Source of the DNA: JBAIYU01 sp036763085 | GTDB taxonomy: Bacteria; Bacillota; Negativicutes; DSM-1736; Dendrosporobacteraceae | Assembly (NCBI RefSeq): GCF_036763085.1 | Contig: NZ_JBAIYU010000007.1 | Location: 62,001 to 126,000, forward strand | Length of the DNA: 64,000 nt | Direction of reading: 5' to 3' | In this document: positions 51,339-60,143 of the stretch, in pieces | How the letters are laid out: the number at the start of each line of letters is the position of its first letter | Numbering within the stretch: the first letter of the stretch is position 1 | The notes under the pieces: model-generated | Told to the model about the DNA's origin: nothing | Database searches by the model: none | Seen by the model: only the letters and a program-made list of their open reading frames with translations | Position numbers and translations under genes: made by a program

Positions 51339-52691
51339 CTATTCCCTTGGTTTTCCTAAAGAACGCGGGAAACTTCCGCCCCATTTATATTTAGGCTTCT
51401 TAGAATCAGATTTCTTGGTATTTTCATTAGGTAACTCCTGTTTGTCAGGAACAGTCTTGTAGCTGCTAGCTTTTGCCATAACTTTTATTTCATCTTCAGC
51501 ATTTTCTTTGGTTTCCGGTACTTTAACTTCTGAATAGCCTTTTGCCATTTTTATAATTTTAGTAGCTTCGGCTTCCTCTTCGGCCTCAATTGCTTCTTGA
51601 TCATCGTCAAATGAGAGCTCTGGACAGCAAACTTCGGCCTTTTCACAGGGCTCATCACATACTACATCGTCGCAAGGTCCACATTCGTTATCTAAGACCG
51701 GCTCTGCAAAAGCAACGCCCTCTTCCATAGGTACAATGTATTTTGGTTTTTTAAGTCCAACCCCACCTAATATTGGCGGACATACCTCTTCATCTTCATT
51801 AAGAAAATTGTCCGCTGAACAGCATTCCGAGTCGATAAATTCATCGTCGACACAAGGAATATCTTCGATAAAATCGAAATCCGTATGTTTCATTATTCTT
51901 CGTTCCATCATGGCTAATAACATTAGAAAATGCTCAGCCTCTCTTCTGATATGGTCTGCCATTGTTTCTGGCATTATCCCCAAAAGACGGCATTCGGCAA
52001 TTAGATCTTCGGCTGCTTTCTTAAAGTCACGCAGACGCTGAACGTCCATGCGAACATCTAATAAAAAGCGTCTAAAAGCCATTACTTCGCATTCATTATT
52101 ATGAATCATGCTGGCAAAGTCACGTCCTTGAAGAACAAGATCATCGAATTCGCATGAAAACTCATCCGCCATTCTAATTAGGCTTCGTTCGGATGGATCT
52201 AACAGGTGACTCATAAACTTTGCATGGTCTGCCATTATACGCAGCCAGAAAACTGTCTCTTGCGTTTGAGAGGATTCCTTAAGAGCAACCCTTCCGTTAC
52301 GCATTTTTTCTAGCAGCCGTAAGAAATATTCCGCTTCCCTAGACAGATGGTCTAAAAAGAGCGGGAAATTAGTTCCACCTAATCGACAAGCAAGTTTTGC
52401 CTGCAGCAATTCACGCTTATAAAGATAAAAATCTTTAACTGCATCATAGGCTTCATTAACTATTTCACTTGATTGCTTAATAGTTTTGATGCGTTCAGCT
52501 TGCTGTTGCAAAGCACCAAACTCTTGGTAGAAAGCTTGGGCCTCATCAATTAGAGCAGTATCTCCGCAGGGCAAACCTGCTTTAATAAACATAGCATGTT
52601 CCTGCATAATATGCAGCCAGAATTTCAATTCTTCGACATTTAGTGGCTCTAACGGCTGGGGAACCGTATAAGTCATCGGTTGACGCGGCAT
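51339..52691 (-). CDS. tandem DUF2935 protein with acidic, Cys-rich tail
   Basis: This 450-residue protein contains two copies of the helical DUF2935 domain (about residues 15-140 and 145-275). Each opens with a similar pattern, ELKFWLHIMQEHAMFIK and ETVFWLRIMADHAKFMS, and each has a late REAEYFLRLL / REAEHFLMLL helix. The conserved His and Glu residues suggest metal binding. A low-complexity tail (about 280-450) is rich in Asp/Glu and holds about ten Cys in pairs (CC, CGPC, CDEPC), then turns basic. DUF2935 proteins are common in sporulating anaerobes; a spore or metal role is inferred. The ATG at 52691 is preferred over an upstream GTG. Confidence 0.82.
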   Translation of the reverse strand: MPRQPMTYTVPQPLEPLNVEELKFWLHIMQEHAMFIKAGLPCGDTALIDEAQAFYQEFGALQQQAERIKTIKQSSEIVNEAYDAVKDFYLYKRELLQAKLACRLGGTNFPLFLDHLSREAEYFLRLLEKMRNGRVALKESSQTQETVFWLRIMADHAKFMSHLLDPSERSLIRMADEFSCEFDDLVLQGRDFASMIHNNECEVMAFRRFLLDVRMDVQRLRDFKKAAEDLIAECRLLGIMPETMADHIRREAEHFLMLLAMMERRIMKHTDFDFIEDIPCVDDEFIDSECCSADNFLNEDEEVCPPILGGVGLKKPKYIVPMEEGVAFAEPVLDNECGPCDDVVCDEPCEKAEVCCPELSFDDDQEAIEAEEEAEATKIIKMAKGYSEVKVPETKENAEDEIKVMAKASSYKTVPDKQELPNENTKKSDSKKPKYKWGGSFPRSLGKPRE

Positions 52692-52757
52692 AACAACCAC
52701 TCTCCCATCTCACAATGCGTTTCGCTATTACATTGTATGCCGCATATTCCGTTTTTG

Positions 52758-53399
52758 TTATGAAAAAAGCACTTCACAGCGATTTATTTTTACGCCAATC
52801 GAACTAAATTTAGCCTCATACTCAGTCATTATATTGTCGGACATGTTATCGCTATGTAAGTCATATGTGACATTATTAGTTTTCAAACCGCTTTCGCTAA
52901 ATTGCTCCAAAGAAAAATCAAATAATGCTCTATTATCTGTTTTGAAAAACAACTCACCGTTTTTCTTGAGCAGTTTTCGATATTTTTCTAAAAAGCCTTG
53001 GTGAGTTAGCCGCCTTTTGGCATGACGGGCTTTAGGCCATGGATCGCAAAAATTTATATAAAATCTACTTACTTCGCCTTCAGCAAAAATATCTAGGATA
53101 TTGTTGATATCGAATACTAGCAAACGAACATTTTTAAGTTCTCGCTCCCGCACTTTCTTAGCTGCATAGTACAGTACATCCTGTTGCGCTTCAATACCTA
53201 TAAAATTTATATTAGGATGAGCTGCCGCCAAATCAGTTATAAATCGGCCTTTACCTGTGCCAAGTTCTACGTATAACGGAGCCTCACGTCCAAAAATTTC
53301 AGTCCATTTGCCAGCGGAATCACTGCCTGCATTAATTATTACAAAATCACTAAATTCTTTAATAGCCTCAGTAACCCAAGGTTTCTTCCTCAACCGCAT
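52758..53399 (-). CDS. trmB: tRNA (guanine-N7-)-methyltransferase
   Basis: TrmB methylates G46 in the tRNA variable loop using SAM. The 213-residue protein has the SAM motif YVELGTGKGRF, the catalytic/tRNA-binding NFCDPWPKARHAKRRLTH and FKTDNRALFDFSL. The ATG at 53399 (MRLRKKPW) matches the usual family start; a GTG three codons upstream is possible. It is monocistronic on the minus strand. Confidence 0.95.
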   Translation of the reverse strand: MRLRKKPWVTEAIKEFSDFVIINAGSDSAGKWTEIFGREAPLYVELGTGKGRFITDLAAAHPNINFIGIEAQQDVLYYAAKKVRERELKNVRLLVFDINNILDIFAEGEVSRFYINFCDPWPKARHAKRRLTHQGFLEKYRKLLKKNGELFFKTDNRALFDFSLEQFSESGLKTNNVTYDLHSDNMSDNIMTEYEAKFSSIGVKINRCEVLFS

Positions 53400-53571
53400 A
53401 CTAATCACCTATACCTTTTCTCGCTATTTTTACCTAAATACCCAAATTTAGCAGGATTTGTAAATTATTTTATATAATTAATGAATAAATGATAGTTATA
53501 TGTAATATATATGAATAAATACAAGCTCAGCTTGTCTAATAGCTCTGAAACAGAGCGCAGGGGGTTATTAT

Positions 53572-54639
53572 GTGTCAGATTGTCTTACTAAAGGTCCAAT
53601 CAATAATATATGGGATGCTGTTCCAGCTTCCGTAATTATTGTTGACTCGAAATGTCAAATAACCAGCTTCAACAAAGCATCTGAAGATTTATTTGGAGTA
53701 ACACGGGAAAAAATCCTTGGGCAGAATATCGTTGAAGCTTGTTGCGCTTACCAAGTAACTTACGATAATGATATGTTTACCAAAGCGGTGCAGAGTGGTA
53801 TAGCCACTCCGTTAACTGAATTTAGAATTACCTATAATGGGCTGCAAATAACTCTTGCAGGCACTGTTTACCCTGTTTATAATGCCAATCAGCAAATTAC
53901 TGGTGCAATCGGCGTATTAATAAACCTTGATAAAGAGAAGCAGTGGGAACGCAGAATACAGCATCTGGAAACACTAGCGGCTATCGGGCAAATTGCCGCA
54001 GGAACAGTTCATGAAATCCGCAATCCGCTGACCGCTATTAAAGGCTTTGCTCAGCTTATACAATGCCGAGCAACACGCCAAGATACAACCTCAATATACG
54101 AATACTGTACACTGATAAGCAAGGAAATCGACCATATAAATCTAATCGTCTCTGATTTCCTGACTCTATCCAGACCTCACGAGAAACCCTTTTTACGGCT
54201 GGATATAGCAAGCTTAGTAACAGACGTACTGGCGTTTTTATATGGTGAATCACTGTTGGTCAATATAACTGTTTTATCCGAGCTTCCCGATAATTCTCTG
54301 TATATCAAAGGCTGTATTGAGAATTTAAAAGAAGTACTTATTAACATCTGCCGCAACGCCTTTCAAGCTATGCAGCCAGGGGGCACATTAACAGTATCAG
54401 TATCTAAAAATCTAAATTCAGTATATATCGAGATATCTGATACCGGCTGCGGTATGGATGAGAAGACTCTCGCCCATCTCTTCGAAGCCTTTTACACAAC
54501 AAAGGAAACTGGCACAGGACTAGGGTTATCAATCTGTCAGCGCATTATCCGAGAACATAACGGCGAAATAAAAGTAACAAGTGCTCACGGCGTCGGAAGT
54601 ACTTTCACAATTATTTTACCTTTATGCAGTGAAATCTAA
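53572..54639 (+). CDS. PAS-domain histidine kinase (sporulation-kinase-like)
   Basis: This 355-residue kinase has no transmembrane segment. An N-terminal PAS domain (about residues 10-120) is followed by the dimerisation domain with the phospho-acceptor AGTVHEIRNPLTAIKGF and a C-terminal ATPase domain with N box (NICRNAFQAM), G1 (DTGCGMD) and G2 (GTGLGLSI). The architecture matches KinA/KinE-type kinases that feed the Spo0A phosphorelay. No response regulator is adjacent, consistent with an orphan kinase. The GTG start follows AGGGGG. Two short hairpins (53521-53535 and 53542-53556) stand just before the ribosome site. Confidence 0.9.
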   Translation: MSDCLTKGPINNIWDAVPASVIIVDSKCQITSFNKASEDLFGVTREKILGQNIVEACCAYQVTYDNDMFTKAVQSGIATPLTEFRITYNGLQITLAGTVYPVYNANQQITGAIGVLINLDKEKQWERRIQHLETLAAIGQIAAGTVHEIRNPLTAIKGFAQLIQCRATRQDTTSIYEYCTLISKEIDHINLIVSDFLTLSRPHEKPFLRLDIASLVTDVLAFLYGESLLVNITVLSELPDNSLYIKGCIENLKEVLINICRNAFQAMQPGGTLTVSVSKNLNSVYIEISDTGCGMDEKTLAHLFEAFYTTKETGTGLGLSICQRIIREHNGEIKVTSAHGVGSTFTIILPLCSEI

Positions 54640-54663
54640 AACCAATGATATAGGCTCAGAAAC

Positions 54664-54715
54664 CAGCCGCTCTAATGCCTCATCAAGATGAGGATATAGA
54701 ACGGCTGTTTTTTTG
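54664..54715 (+). terminator. terminator of the PAS kinase gene
   Basis: CAGCCG/CGGCTG outer stem, inner CCTCAT/ATGAGG hairpin and an eight-T tail. Confidence 0.9.
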
Positions 54716-54719
54716 CTTT

Positions 54720-56630
54720 TTAAGCTTTTTCTAGTCCATATTTTTTCAGATACCGGTATAGAGTAACTCTACTGACATCCAGCATATTTGCCAGTCTGCT
54801 GATATTACCGCCAGCAGCCTGCCACGCCTTAATAAAGACATCACGATCCTCTTTCCAGGAGGTATCAGGCCTAATATCACCCATTAGATTAATATCTTCA
54901 GGACGAATTTCATCACTAGTGGTGTTAAAAAACGCATATTCTACTACGCCCTGAAGCTGTTTTATATTACCTGGCCACTCATAAGACTTCAGCAGCTCAG
55001 CCGTCTCAGGCAAAATTCGCTTTATACCAATCTGATGCTGCTCTGCAACTTCACTAATAATATGCTCTGCAAGAGCTGGAATGTCTTCTTTCCTCGTCCT
55101 GAGCGCAGGTACTCTAATTACATTCTTCGCAATTATATCATACAGCTCTGGAGCAAATGCGCCCCGTTCTGTCAGTCTCTTTAAGTCACTGTCGCAGGCA
55201 GCAATAATTCTTACATCAACCGAACGCTCAACCTTATCCCCGATACGACGCATTGCCTTTTTAGCAAGAACTTCTGCCAAAACGGCTGAAATGCCCTTAG
55301 GTAATTTTTCAATCTCATCCATAAATAAAGTGCCGCCATTGGCAAGTTCTAGTTTGCCTGGACGACTAATATCAGGAGCGTCCGCAATACCAAACAACTC
55401 TTCTTCTAACCGTTCTGGCGGTAAACCGCCGCATTTAATTGCAATAAACGGACCAGCTGCTCGCGTGCTAGCCTGATGAATACCATGAGCCATACGTTCT
55501 TTTCCTGTCCCCGCTTCACCTTGCAGCAGTAGATGGGTGCTGTTTCGAGCAACTCTGGCTGCCTTATCCTTAGAGTTAATAAATACCGCAGCATCTCCTA
55601 TCATACTTGCCAAACTATATCTGGCAGTATATCCTACCGCATGAGCCACAAGTGTCCTTAGATCCTCAATCGGCAGAGAAACAGCAACAACACTATTTAC
55701 CGTCTGGTCAGAATCCCGTTCCAAAGGTACGACAGTGGTAATATCTTCGTAAGTTTTACGTGGAGTAATCCAAGTAACCTCTTTATTATATGACGGTACA
55801 CCATTGAAACCTTTGTAAATTGGTGTATGGCGATAATTTAACACTACATCATTAAGATTAGGAAGACCGCTTCCAGTGTCTTCACCGCCAATGCCAGCAA
55901 GCCTACTCTGACCTAGTTTGTTTGTGTAAGCAACCTCTCCACCTGGCATAATATGATATACCGCAAAAGGAGCAGCATCCAAAATTGCTTGTTGTGCCTT
56001 TAAACGCGACAGCAGCATAATCTGCTTTTCCATTGCATGTTTTATACTTAGTAATAAGGAGACGACCGAACTGTACGGCAGAGCTTGCTGCTCAACCGAA
56101 ACTAATGTAACAATATACTCAAGTTGTCCATTAATGATAATAGGAGCAGAGCAGGCGTCCCCCATCTGACACTCTTCAACCCACATCTCCGGACCGAATA
56201 TCAAAAATGGAACTCTGTGATCCCGGGCAATACTAATACTTGAGGTACCAATATCCTGCTCAGATAATCTCGCGCCTTCGATCTGACCAGGTGTTTTCTG
56301 GAAAAAAGGCAGGGAATAGCTCTTTAATACATAGCAATCAGCATCTAAAAGCAGTAGGCTAAGATTATAAATATTAAAAAATTCCCTTATTTCACGGTAA
56401 AAGTCATTTAGGTATTTTATTGCCCCATCATTCTTTTCTTGACGTGCGGCCAATTCAGATTTAGGCAGCTTAGCTAGTGTTGGCATAAAATCGTTCGGCA
56501 CACCAATCTCGCGGCTTTTCTGCCAAGAATCTGCTACCCATGGATGGACATTTGGGTCAAGCACATTATCATTTATATATTTACGGTAGTAATATTCCAA
56601 TTTCTCTTTACTTCGCTGTTCACGAATCAT
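54720..56630 (-). CDS. AcoR/DhaR-type AAA+ activator lacking GAFTGA
   Basis: This 636-residue regulator has an N-terminal GAF-type sensor opening (DSWQKSREIGVPNDF), a PAS region (about residues 210-310), an AAA+ domain and a Fis-type helix-turn-helix (SRLANMLDVSRVTLYRYLKK). Walker A is GEAGTGKER and Walker B is GGTLFMDEIEKLP. Between ELFG and the Walker B region, where sigma54 activators carry GAFTGA, the sequence is IADAPDISRPGK. It therefore probably does not contact sigma54 and may act with the main sigma factor, as some DhaR/TyrR-like proteins do. The ATG at 56630 follows GGGGG. Its target is unknown; mgsA is divergent from it. Confidence 0.87.
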   Translation of the reverse strand: MIREQRSKEKLEYYYRKYINDNVLDPNVHPWVADSWQKSREIGVPNDFMPTLAKLPKSELAARQEKNDGAIKYLNDFYREIREFFNIYNLSLLLLDADCYVLKSYSLPFFQKTPGQIEGARLSEQDIGTSSISIARDHRVPFLIFGPEMWVEECQMGDACSAPIIINGQLEYIVTLVSVEQQALPYSSVVSLLLSIKHAMEKQIMLLSRLKAQQAILDAAPFAVYHIMPGGEVAYTNKLGQSRLAGIGGEDTGSGLPNLNDVVLNYRHTPIYKGFNGVPSYNKEVTWITPRKTYEDITTVVPLERDSDQTVNSVVAVSLPIEDLRTLVAHAVGYTARYSLASMIGDAAVFINSKDKAARVARNSTHLLLQGEAGTGKERMAHGIHQASTRAAGPFIAIKCGGLPPERLEEELFGIADAPDISRPGKLELANGGTLFMDEIEKLPKGISAVLAEVLAKKAMRRIGDKVERSVDVRIIAACDSDLKRLTERGAFAPELYDIIAKNVIRVPALRTRKEDIPALAEHIISEVAEQHQIGIKRILPETAELLKSYEWPGNIKQLQGVVEYAFFNTTSDEIRPEDINLMGDIRPDTSWKEDRDVFIKAWQAAGGNISRLANMLDVSRVTLYRYLKKYGLEKA

Positions 56631-56832
56631 TAAATAACCCCCAAAAAATTCTTTGTATATTAAGTATGTCCAGGATATTATCAATAGTAACTGTTTGCTT
56701 ACCTAATTGTATCAAGCCTGTACACTTCACGCAATAATGTACGAACCTAATATACAGAAAATTAACTCCTCTTTACCAAAAGCCAAGATTTAGTTATGCT
56801 ATAAATAGGATATTTTGAAAGTGGGTGATTTA

Positions 56833-57198
56833 ATGAAAACAATTGCTCTCATTGCTCATGACCGAAAAAAACAGGAAATGCTGGATTTCGTTAGGATTCA
56901 CTCTGACCTGCTTTCCAGCTACAACCTTGTCGCCACTGCTACTACCGGTCGGCTAATTAAAGAAAATACTAAGCTAGCTGTGACCGCATACTTATCAGGT
57001 CCATTAGGCGGAGACCAGCAAATAGGCGCCCTTGTCGCGACCCAGCAGGTTGACGTTGTTTTATTCTTCCGTGATCCGCTAACAGCTCAGCCTCACGAAC
57101 CAGATATTACTGCCCTGCTTAGAGTATGTGATGTACACAATGTGCCACTAGCAACAAATCAGTGTTCGGCACATATCCTGCTGAACGGATTAGACTAA
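56833..57198 (+). CDS. mgsA: methylglyoxal synthase
   Basis: MgsA converts dihydroxyacetone phosphate to methylglyoxal and phosphate, a bypass when triose phosphates accumulate, as during growth on glycerol. The 121-residue protein has KTIALIAHDRKK, ATATTGR, the catalytic Asp in GPLGGDQQIGA, FRDPLTAQPHEPD (catalytic His) and a closing NVPLATN. The ATG at 56833 is chosen over an upstream TTG. It fits the glycerol-3-phosphate theme of this region, although it is 13 kb from the glp operon. Confidence 0.95.
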   Translation: MKTIALIAHDRKKQEMLDFVRIHSDLLSSYNLVATATTGRLIKENTKLAVTAYLSGPLGGDQQIGALVATQQVDVVLFFRDPLTAQPHEPDITALLRVCDVHNVPLATNQCSAHILLNGLD

Positions 57199-57213
57199 TT
57201 ACCCCATAAGAGT

Positions 57214-57243
57214 AAAAAACAGGCTGGATAGCCTGTTTTTTTG
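57214..57243 (+). terminator. terminator of mgsA
   Basis: ACAGGCT/AGCCTGT stem flanked by A-runs and T-runs, 15 bp after the mgsA stop. Confidence 0.9.
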
Positions 57244-57333
57244 TACGATAAAAAGCATAAGTGTTCCTTACATGCATATAGGAAACATCAGCTTCCGCCT
57301 CGCGGAGGCTCGGCGCAAGCCGTGTTTTCTTTA
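57244..57333 (-). repeat. dispersed structured repeat, copy E
   Basis: An inverted copy lying 4 bp past the H-NOX chemoreceptor stop. In its own orientation it reads AAAGAAAACACGGCTTGCG, CGCC...GGCG inner stem, then AAGCTGATG. The 3' hairpin is degraded compared with copies B and C. Confidence 0.85.
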
Positions 57334-57337
57334 TTAA

Positions 57338-59134
57338 TCACGTACGATAGTGATTCATATCTTCAGTAAAGTGATGAATTACCTTCTTGAACTCACCGAT
57401 CTTATCCATCATATCTTGCAGCTTATCATTATATACCGCGACAGCCGCACTAACCTCTTCACTTGCTGCTGAGTTTTCCTCGGATATTGCCGCTAATGAT
57501 TCGATTTTACCATAAACCTGATTTAGCCCGCCCATTTCACGATCCAGCTTATCAATCATATCTACGATATTATCGGCAACACTGTGTATATTCGTTACAT
57601 GATCGGTATTAGCTTTAACTACTTCACCAAGCTGATGGCTTTCTTTTGCTAAAATTTCATACTCATCTTCTATCATCCCGACAACGCCGCTGATTATTTC
57701 CATCAGAATTTGTAAGTCACTTGAAATACTTTCCGAATGCTGATGTGACTGCTCGGCAAGTTTTCTAACTTCTTCAGCTACAACAGCAAATCCTCGTCCT
57801 TGTTCACCAGCACGAGCAGCCTCAATCGCGGCATTTAGAGCCAGTAGGTTAGTCTGTCCGGCAATCTCAGCAACCATCCCAGTTATTTCATTTATCTTAC
57901 TAGCCTGAGCCTGTAGATTCTCGGCTGATTCTTTTACATCAACAAACTTTTGCATGCTTTTTTCAAGTTTAGTACTTGACGCTTGTACCTCACTAAAACC
58001 ATTTTTGATTTCAATCACAGCCGCTTCTAATTGCAGCTTGTTACGTTCTTGCTCAGCGACAACAGTTTTAAGAGTTTCTAGATTACCATTTAAAATATCA
58101 ACTGCATGGGTGGTTTCTTCGGCTTGACTTGTAGCTGCCGTAGCGACATCCATTACAACTCCGGAAATCTCATTGGATGTTCCGCGCATTTTTTCAGCAA
58201 GATCATTGAAGTTGTCAGCATATTTATTCATTTCATCGCCAGTGCCTTTAAAACCCGTAAAATCACTCTTTAGGCGTTTTTTATATTCATTAATCAAAGT
58301 AATAATCTCTTCGAAGTCATCGTTAGAATCTAGATTAGTTGCAATATAGTACTTATGTCCAATGATATTCTTTAAATCCATTTTTATTGTTTCGAAAGGT
58401 TTTAACAACAACGATGCTCCCGCACTAGCAAATAAACCTGTCAAAAGCGCAGACCACAGCGGAATATCAAAGCCGCCAAGCGTCAAGATTAAGTTAGCCG
58501 CTAGTGAAAACACCGCAGCCGCTATTCCTATCTTTGCCGACAGGCTGCGCACAAAACCTAACGAAAAAGCCTTATTGCACTTATAGGTTACAGTTTGGCT
58601 AATTGGTTTAGGAAATTTAATTTTTATTTTCATATGCTCAGCCGAGGATTCAACAATATCAGTTTTAATATCTTCTCGAAAATGTTCGGCCGCACCGGTC
58701 AGCAGCCCTTTTAGATAGCCAAACATGCCCCGTTTTGAGCGGTAGCTCAAAACAGCTTCGTCTTCAGATATCGGATTAATTAGAAGCTCTGGGGGGTTAG
58801 CACCTGGCAGACGTTTAACCATTACTACATGAACATCATACATAGCCGCTAAGAAAGAATAGAGATTTTCATGCTGAAAAAATGCCGGATATACACTAAA
58901 AAAGCTTCTAACGTTATCTTTGCCTATTGCAAGCCAAATCTCATCCTCTGATTTATTTAGCTTTGCTGCAAGAAATGCAACAATTTGCTTAGGCTTAGAA
59001 TCTTCTATCTCTTCAGTAGGCAAAAACATTTTATCACTAGGCCAACCAACATGCTTCATAGCTTCGATGGTCAATTCTACGCCCCATAGCTGTCTCGATG
59101 TATTAAGCCAAGTCCCAACAACAGTACCTTTCAA
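57338..59134 (-). CDS. H-NOX haem-domain methyl-accepting chemotaxis protein
   Basis: This 598-residue receptor joins an N-terminal H-NOX haem gas sensor (residues 1-185) to two transmembrane helices (about 205-260) and a chemotaxis signalling domain with GQTNLLALNAAIEAARAGE. A TTG at 59134, behind GAGGTG, gives the canonical MKGTVVGTW start and makes numbering match Thermoanaerobacter tengcongensis H-NOX. The proximal His is H102, the haem-propionate motif is Y131-x-S133-x-R135, and a Tyr is at position 140. Tyr140 is the residue that stabilises bound O2 in that protein, so an aerotaxis or O2-avoidance sensor is predicted. A structured repeat follows the stop. Confidence 0.93.
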   Translation of the reverse strand: MKGTVVGTWLNTSRQLWGVELTIEAMKHVGWPSDKMFLPTEEIEDSKPKQIVAFLAAKLNKSEDEIWLAIGKDNVRSFFSVYPAFFQHENLYSFLAAMYDVHVVMVKRLPGANPPELLINPISEDEAVLSYRSKRGMFGYLKGLLTGAAEHFREDIKTDIVESSAEHMKIKIKFPKPISQTVTYKCNKAFSLGFVRSLSAKIGIAAAVFSLAANLILTLGGFDIPLWSALLTGLFASAGASLLLKPFETIKMDLKNIIGHKYYIATNLDSNDDFEEIITLINEYKKRLKSDFTGFKGTGDEMNKYADNFNDLAEKMRGTSNEISGVVMDVATAATSQAEETTHAVDILNGNLETLKTVVAEQERNKLQLEAAVIEIKNGFSEVQASSTKLEKSMQKFVDVKESAENLQAQASKINEITGMVAEIAGQTNLLALNAAIEAARAGEQGRGFAVVAEEVRKLAEQSHQHSESISSDLQILMEIISGVVGMIEDEYEILAKESHQLGEVVKANTDHVTNIHSVADNIVDMIDKLDREMGGLNQVYGKIESLAAISEENSAASEEVSAAVAVYNDKLQDMMDKIGEFKKVIHHFTEDMNHYRT

Positions 59135-59286
59135 AAATAACACCTCATTAGTGGTAATTTATGTCTAATAACCAAAAACTTCGCTATCATCCGCCAATAT
59201 CCTGTTATATATTGTGAAATAAAGTTTAAAATTCCATTTTAATATTAGTTTTCTATTAAAAATACCTATTTTTACTATCATAAATA

Positions 59287-59328
59287 GTGACTTAAGTCAC
59301 AGCCGTTTTAGAGTAAAGCCGCTAATAT
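59287..59328 (+). promoter_or_regulatory. CRP/FNR-type palindrome at -41.5 and promoter of the siroheme protein gene
   Basis: A perfect 14-bp palindrome GTGACTTAAGTCAC (59287-59300) resembles CRP/FNR-family sites. A -10 candidate TAATAT (59323-59328) puts the transcription start near 59335, so the site centre is 41.5 bp upstream, the class II activator position. No good -35 is present, which fits activator dependence. Confidence 0.5.
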
Positions 59329-59369
59329 AAAGATATTATTTTTCGATTATTTCATAAGGAGGCTACATA

Positions 59370-60035
59370 ATGACTCTACCTTTAGCGAAAATTCCCTTCT
59401 TAAATAAACGTATCAAATTTCCTGTCAGCCCCCACATCCCAGGAGGTTTTACTAATCCTGACCAGCTTAGAAAAATCGCCGAAATAGCTGACAAGTACGG
59501 TGGAACTTTAAAAATCATGGGAAACGGCATTACCATTATGGGCCTTAGCTTAGCTGATGGTGAAAAGGCATTAGCAGAATTAGGTACAAAACTAGAATCT
59601 TTTATTTCAAAGTCAGTGCGAGCTGTAATCACTTGCCCAAGCAAACCGCACTGTCCTATGGCCCAGCAAGACAGTTCAGCGTTAGGATTGGCACTAGACA
59701 GTGAGTTCTTTGGTCAAGAAGTGCCTGGTAAGCTTCGCATAGGCGTCAGCGGCTGTCCTAATTGTTGTGCGGAAGTAATGGTAAAAGATATCGGTATGTT
59801 TGCGACAGCTAAAGGATATACGCTAGCCGTTGGCGGCAATTCTGGCAGACATGCGCAGGTCGCCCGGATAATCGCCGAAAACATGCCTTCCGAAGAAATA
59901 TCCCCAGCAATTCGTTCTATCTTGGCATATTATCAAAAGTACGGTCAGCCTAAAGAAAGACTGGGGCAGGTCATTGATCGGCTTGGATGGGATAATTTTG
60001 TTAATCAGACTATTCCTGCTGGCTATCGAAAATAA
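59370..60035 (+). CDS. small siroheme/[4Fe-4S] nitrite/sulfite reductase-like protein
   Basis: This 221-residue protein contains the ferredoxin-like half (about residues 1-80) and the siroheme-[4Fe-4S] half of the sulfite/nitrite reductase family. The coupled cofactor motif is present as C-x5-C (TCPSKPHCP) and C-x3-C (GCPNCCAE). It resembles the small single-repeat (Alsir-like) reductases of anaerobes. Whether it reduces sulfite or nitrite, or only binds siroheme, cannot be told. The ATG has AAGGAGG. It is single-gene, with a likely activator site upstream, and is divergent from the H-NOX receptor. Confidence 0.85.
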   Translation: MTLPLAKIPFLNKRIKFPVSPHIPGGFTNPDQLRKIAEIADKYGGTLKIMGNGITIMGLSLADGEKALAELGTKLESFISKSVRAVITCPSKPHCPMAQQDSSALGLALDSEFFGQEVPGKLRIGVSGCPNCCAEVMVKDIGMFATAKGYTLAVGGNSGRHAQVARIIAENMPSEEISPAIRSILAYYQKYGQPKERLGQVIDRLGWDNFVNQTIPAGYRK

Positions 60036-60080
60036 GCGAAATAACCTGCTGAATAATTAAATACTTCGCACAATTAAAAT

Positions 60081-60120
60081 TAGCCGCAAAATGCTGGGAA
60101 GACTCAGCATTTTGCGGCTA
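60081..60120. terminator. terminator between siroheme protein and outer-membrane protein genes
   Basis: A 16-bp perfect stem (TAGCCGCAAAATGCTG and complement) with an 8-nt loop; the minus-strand side has a U-rich tail. Confidence 0.8.
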
Positions 60121-60143
60121 TTGCGCTCTAATTAGAATCTCTA

